Shown here piece by piece: positions 61,023 to 64,000 of a stretch of DNA of 64,000 bases. The position numbers were made by a program, and so were the translations under genes. The notes beneath the pieces were generated by a model. It made no database searches and was not told the DNA's origin. It saw only the letters and a list, made by a program, of their open reading frames with translations. This DNA comes from Pseudomonadota bacterium (GTDB lineage: Bacteria; Pseudomonadota; Gammaproteobacteria; Steroidobacterales; Steroidobacteraceae): assembly GCA_023417315.1 (NCBI GenBank), contig JAEZFW010000082.1, positions 1 through 64,000 on the forward strand. Direction: 5' to 3'. Position 1 is the first letter of the stretch. Every line of letters starts with the position of its first letter.

Positions 61023-61877
61023 TCAGTCATCGCGACGGAGTATCCGGCGCAGGCGGCGCTTGAGGCGAACCATTTCGTCTTGTGTCGAGTAACGCAGCCG
61101 TCCACGGACAAGTTGCATCAGGTTTTCGACGTTCATATTTCTCAAGCCCACGAGCTCAAGGCCTCGCTTGCGGTAAAGCGATTCCAGGTGTAGCTCGGAG
61201 GACCGTTTCGCATCCGGAGATTTCCGAATGAAGGCGAACGACGGGAAAACCCGAACTTCGCTGATGAGATCGGGTCTAGATGCGCAGACCATCAAGAGCT
61301 CCATGATCAACATGCTGAGTGCGGTCTGGCCGGCGTAGAAGTCGTGCCCCTCCCAATGGGCCCAGCCCCAGTCTTCGATGACGTAGGTGCCGCCAGGTCG
61401 AAGGAGCGGAAAGGCTATCTCGAATGTACGGCGCGAGAACTTGTACTGGTGAGATGCGTCATCGATGATGACGTCGAGCGGTTGGGCGGCAAACTCTCGG
61501 TGGGCGATCTCGCGTATTGCAGCTGCATCCGTCTGCGAGGTTTCATAGTAGCTTCGGATTTTCCGGCCAGCATCGTGGGTGCGACAGAATTCGTCGAAGA
61601 CACCGACAGGCGGAGAGATGTCGACACCGACGAACCTGTCAAGATCAAACCACAAGGTGAACAGAGCAGGTGATCCCCCTTGGAAGATTCCAAACTCGAG
61701 AATGTTCCTCGGTGGCGCATCTCCGAGAACGGTCGCGTATTGCTCTAGAACTGCGCGATCCTTCAGCAAGATCATGCGTTCAGCGCTTGTTTTCTGAGTG
61801 TAGTCTCCCACACAGCATTTGAAGCGTACCCCTTCGATTTCGAATTCCATTGCATTCAGCCAATTAAGCGTCTTCAT
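61023..61877 (-). CDS. Class I SAM-dependent methyltransferase
   Basis: A 284-residue enzyme with a Rossmann methyltransferase core: NILEFGIFQGGSPALFTLW (SAM loop), FVGVDISPPVG (acidic end of strand 2), PLDVIIDDASHQYKFSR and GGTYVIEDWGWAHWEG. It resembles the cephalosporin hydroxylase-like / macrocin-O-methyltransferase-type group often found in glycan clusters. The acceptor is unknown; sugar O-methylation is a fair guess from context. It is convergent with the WbsX-like gene and divergent from the PhyH gene. Confidence 0.8.
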   Translation of the reverse strand: MKTLNWLNAMEFEIEGVRFKCCVGDYTQKTSAERMILLKDRAVLEQYATVLGDAPPRNILEFGIFQGGSPALFTLWFDLDRFVGVDISPPVGVFDEFCRTHDAGRKIRSYYETSQTDAAAIREIAHREFAAQPLDVIIDDASHQYKFSRRTFEIAFPLLRPGGTYVIEDWGWAHWEGHDFYAGQTALSMLIMELLMVCASRPDLISEVRVFPSFAFIRKSPDAKRSSELHLESLYRKRGLELVGLRNMNVENLMQLVRGRLRYSTQDEMVRLKRRLRRILRRDD

Positions 61878-61979
61878 CGGGCATCTCCGAACCTTGCTGC
61901 AGATGATACTTGGCCCTCGTGAGGCAGAGGTCTTTTGCTCTAGAATTCGCTTTGGCCGTAACTCGTGAGGACTGGATTA

Positions 61980-62897
61980 ATGAAACTCTTTCGATGGGCG
62001 CGTGCGGGTGAAGAACCTTCGCCCGAAGTTCGCGAGTATCTGCGCGAGTTGAACGAGGAAGGGTTTGTTGTGATACGAGGCGGCTTTCCGGAAGGCGTCG
62101 TCGAAGAAGTCCTCGCGAGTGTCAAGAGCGTGCTAAGTCGCAACGCGTCGATTTTCGGTAAGCACATCGATGGGGACGGGCACTATCCCCGCATCATCAA
62201 CTTGCACACATTGCATGCTGCGCTACTGCGCCTGTTTACGGAAAACGCCGCCGCGCTCGCTGTACAGGATGCGTTCTTCGACGCGCGCACGTCGTTATAC
62301 ACCAGCCTCTACTATGAAAGAGGCTCGGCTCAGTCCATTCATCGCGACACCCCGTATTTCTGCACGAGGCCCGAGTACCGATATCTCGGCGTGTGGGTCG
62401 CGCTCGAAGATGCGAACGAGCTGAACGGGTGTTTGGAGGCGGTGCGGAAGGGCCATCTCGTCCCAGAATTGGATCGTGAAGCAATCGCTTTGGAACATTA
62501 CAAGACGCTCGACGAGATTCCGCCTGGCGCGCCTGCTGGGGAGGATGTGTTATGGGATATCTACCAGACTCGGGTCATGCAAGCGTGCAGTGAGCGAGGT
62601 CTACGTCCTGAGTTGGTGAAAGCGCAAGCGGGTGATGTCGTGATCTGGCATCCGCAGCTGCCGCATGGCGGCTCTCAGATTCAAGATCTGCGCCGGACTC
62701 GTCATTCGTTCGTCATGCATGTGACTCCCGAAGGCACGCCAGTGTACCAGCAGGATGTTTTCTTCAATCCGCGCAAGCCTATGCCGGAGAAAGCAAAGTG
62801 GTCTTATCGCAAATGCGCGGGTCGAAAGTACGCCGACTTCCACAATATCGACATTGGACATCGTGAAGTGCGGAAGATCACTGAGTTCGTTCGATAG
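61980..62897 (+). CDS. Phytanoyl-CoA dioxygenase (PhyH) family oxygenase
   Basis: A 305-residue Fe(II)/2-oxoglutarate oxygenase: the metal triad is the HxD in SIHRDTPYF and the distal His in LPHGG, with a following Arg (RRTRHSF) that could bind 2-oxoglutarate. The family hydroxylates many small molecules. Beside a methyltransferase and glycosyltransferases it may modify a sugar or lipid carrier, but that is inference. GAGG lies 11 bases before the ATG. Tail to tail with the GT61 gene, 8 bases apart. Confidence 0.87.
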   Translation: MKLFRWARAGEEPSPEVREYLRELNEEGFVVIRGGFPEGVVEEVLASVKSVLSRNASIFGKHIDGDGHYPRIINLHTLHAALLRLFTENAAALAVQDAFFDARTSLYTSLYYERGSAQSIHRDTPYFCTRPEYRYLGVWVALEDANELNGCLEAVRKGHLVPELDREAIALEHYKTLDEIPPGAPAGEDVLWDIYQTRVMQACSERGLRPELVKAQAGDVVIWHPQLPHGGSQIQDLRRTRHSFVMHVTPEGTPVYQQDVFFNPRKPMPEKAKWSYRKCAGRKYADFHNIDIGHREVRKITEFVR

Positions 62898-62905
62898 GCA
62901 TTGAT

Positions 62906-64000
62906 CTACTCGTGCGCGTAGGTCAGCGCACGCAGGCACCTTCGGAATAGCGCGGAGTCGATGCAATAGCTGGTTTGCGCTGATCCCGCAACATACTTAA
63001 TCGGCGGTCCGTCGCTGGGAAGAAGATAGCCAACTCGATGGCGCCTGAGTTGCGCGATCCGCGACTGCATGCCGTTGATCCAGTTCAGACAAAATACTTT
63101 TGTTTGCGGAGAGCTAAACAAGGCGTTGTGCATTGCAGAGCCAAACTCGCCGACGATCACATCCGCCGAAGCGAAAGCTTTGATCTGCTCTGCCAACGAC
63201 AGCGTTTCTGGCTTGAGTAAAGTGAGCCCCTCCTGCACTGCAATCTCTTCGACGTCTACCTGATTCGATAGCTTACGAAACCAGCTGGGGGCAACACGCG
63301 ATACATAGATGTTCTGCCGTTTCACTACTTCCCCTGCGGTCTCGTGAACCAGTTCGTCCAAAAGTGTTCCGAGAGTTGGGTGCAAAAAGTGCTCGGGATG
63401 CATCAGCAGAGTGGGCATCAACAGCGCTTCGCACTGCAGATACTCAGTCCGCTCGTCGTATATATCGAGCTCCGCGCCTGGAAGAACGAACTGGATCCAG
63501 TTCGTGACCCAGCCCGGCAGCGCTCGCGGTAGGATGATGCGTAACCCGGGCAAGCAGCCCCTAATCTGCCTCAGGAGCAGAAGCTTCGGCATGGATTCCA
63601 GGAGCCAGTGGCCATAGACGCTCGAGTTCCAATGAGTCAGAAGCACGGAGGAGCCCTGAACGGTGCGAACGGCTTTTCGGGCCAATGTGCGGTCGCCAAC
63701 TGCGAGATCATCGCCAGCGAGAGCTCGGCTCAAGTATTCATCTACGTACAATGGTGCGAGAGGTCCGAGGCGATAAAGCACCGACGCCGTGCCAACGAGA
63801 GATGCCCCGGAAACCAGCGCGTGGGGCAGACAGGCTATCCCGACGCCGATCGATTGCGGCTGAATTCGAAAGTGCTCTTGGCGAATCTCTTCACTCGAGC
63901 AATCTGGGAACAGTAGCTCAGTGTTCTTTTCTGCGGTGCTGGGCTGATGTAGCCACAGTACTGACGCTGTTCGTGCATTGAGAAGGTCGGAATACGAACT
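62906..64000 (-). CDS. Glycosyltransferase family 61 protein, truncated by window edge
   Basis: The frame is open from its stop to the last base of the window, giving at least 364 residues and no defined start; an internal GTG at 63781 should not be taken as the start because the upstream frame (for example IGVGIACLPHALVSG) reads as normal protein. GT61 features are LLTHWNSSVYGHWLLESMPK, NIYVSRV, and DVIVGEFGSAMHNALFSSP near the C-terminus. It probably transfers a sugar in the exopolysaccharide pathway of this cluster. Confidence 0.82.
   Translation of the reverse strand, partial: SSYSDLLNARTASVLWLHQPSTAEKNTELLFPDCSSEEIRQEHFRIQPQSIGVGIACLPHALVSGASLVGTASVLYRLGPLAPLYVDEYLSRALAGDDLAVGDRTLARKAVRTVQGSSVLLTHWNSSVYGHWLLESMPKLLLLRQIRGCLPGLRIILPRALPGWVTNWIQFVLPGAELDIYDERTEYLQCEALLMPTLLMHPEHFLHPTLGTLLDELVHETAGEVVKRQNIYVSRVAPSWFRKLSNQVDVEEIAVQEGLTLLKPETLSLAEQIKAFASADVIVGEFGSAMHNALFSSPQTKVFCLNWINGMQSRIAQLRRHRVGYLLPSDGPPIKYVAGSAQTSYCIDSALFRRCLRALTYAHE

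Overview
The window looks like a GC-rich gammaproteobacterial chromosome. The evidence is the waaA / tolC / rhodanese / pcm neighbourhood, Kdo kinase and LpxL-type lipid A acyltransferases, an Mpl-type murein recycling ligase, UrcA and DUF4124 proteins, and an Entner-Doudoroff pair. The gene mix (PPi-dependent phosphofructokinase with a proton-pumping pyrophosphatase, MbnP/MbnH, a GlyGly-CTERM surface protein) would fit the Nevskiales / Steroidobacter / Xanthomonadales side of the class, but that placement is inference. No rRNA, tRNA, CRISPR array, transposase or prophage was seen.

Layout. 0-8.3 kb: extensin-like protein, AlkB-type dioxygenase, a lipoprotein hydrolase, a secreted thermonuclease and a very large hybrid histidine kinase. 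8.7-13 kb: O-acetylhomoserine sulfhydrylase, an MBL-fold hydrolase, and the coupled pair KDPG aldolase and 2-keto-3-deoxygluconate kinase. 13-20 kb: phospholipase D family protein, UrcA protein, LOG family protein, NUDIX hydrolase, a GH15 enzyme and a glucose dehydrogenase-like MDR enzyme. 20-25.7 kb: small envelope proteins, a LytS/LytR-type two-component pair and an integral membrane acyltransferase. 25.7-30.2 kb: a surface protein with LVIVP-type repeats, divergent from the MbnP-MbnH copper protein / diheme enzyme pair. 30.3-43.3 kb: LPS inner core and lipid A genes (DUF6165, asnB-like, GT2, CDP-glycerol transferase-like, GT9, kdkA, two LpxL-type acyltransferases, waaA), then tolC, rhodanese and pcm. 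43.7-51.2 kb: a GGDEF-EAL protein, a PPi energy block (hppA, pfp) and adk. 51.3-56.2 kb: rnd, mpl, Lon-N domain protein, CPBP protease and a small hypothetical. 56.7-64 kb: an exopolysaccharide-type cluster (GT7-like, Wzi-like, WbsX-like, methyltransferase, PhyH, GT61) that runs off the window.

The most unusual feature is not a gene. About fourteen gene junctions carry a quasi-palindromic element: short tandem words (mostly 7 bp, in one class about 9-10 bp) in one orientation, a spacer of roughly 30-140 bp, then the same words in reverse complement. The words differ from element to element but usually match between the two arms of one element, and several word families occur twice in the window (A/D, H/I, K/L, B/R6, C/J). 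The elements sit at convergent, divergent and tandem junctions, usually abutting or containing a stop codon and sometimes a start codon. In the clearest case (36953-37103) both convergent genes end exactly on the last triplet of a 32-bp arm, so two unrelated proteins share nearly the same C-terminal decapeptide. The architecture resembles cyanobacterial heptanucleotide STRRs and REP/BIME palindromes, but I cannot assign it to a named family.
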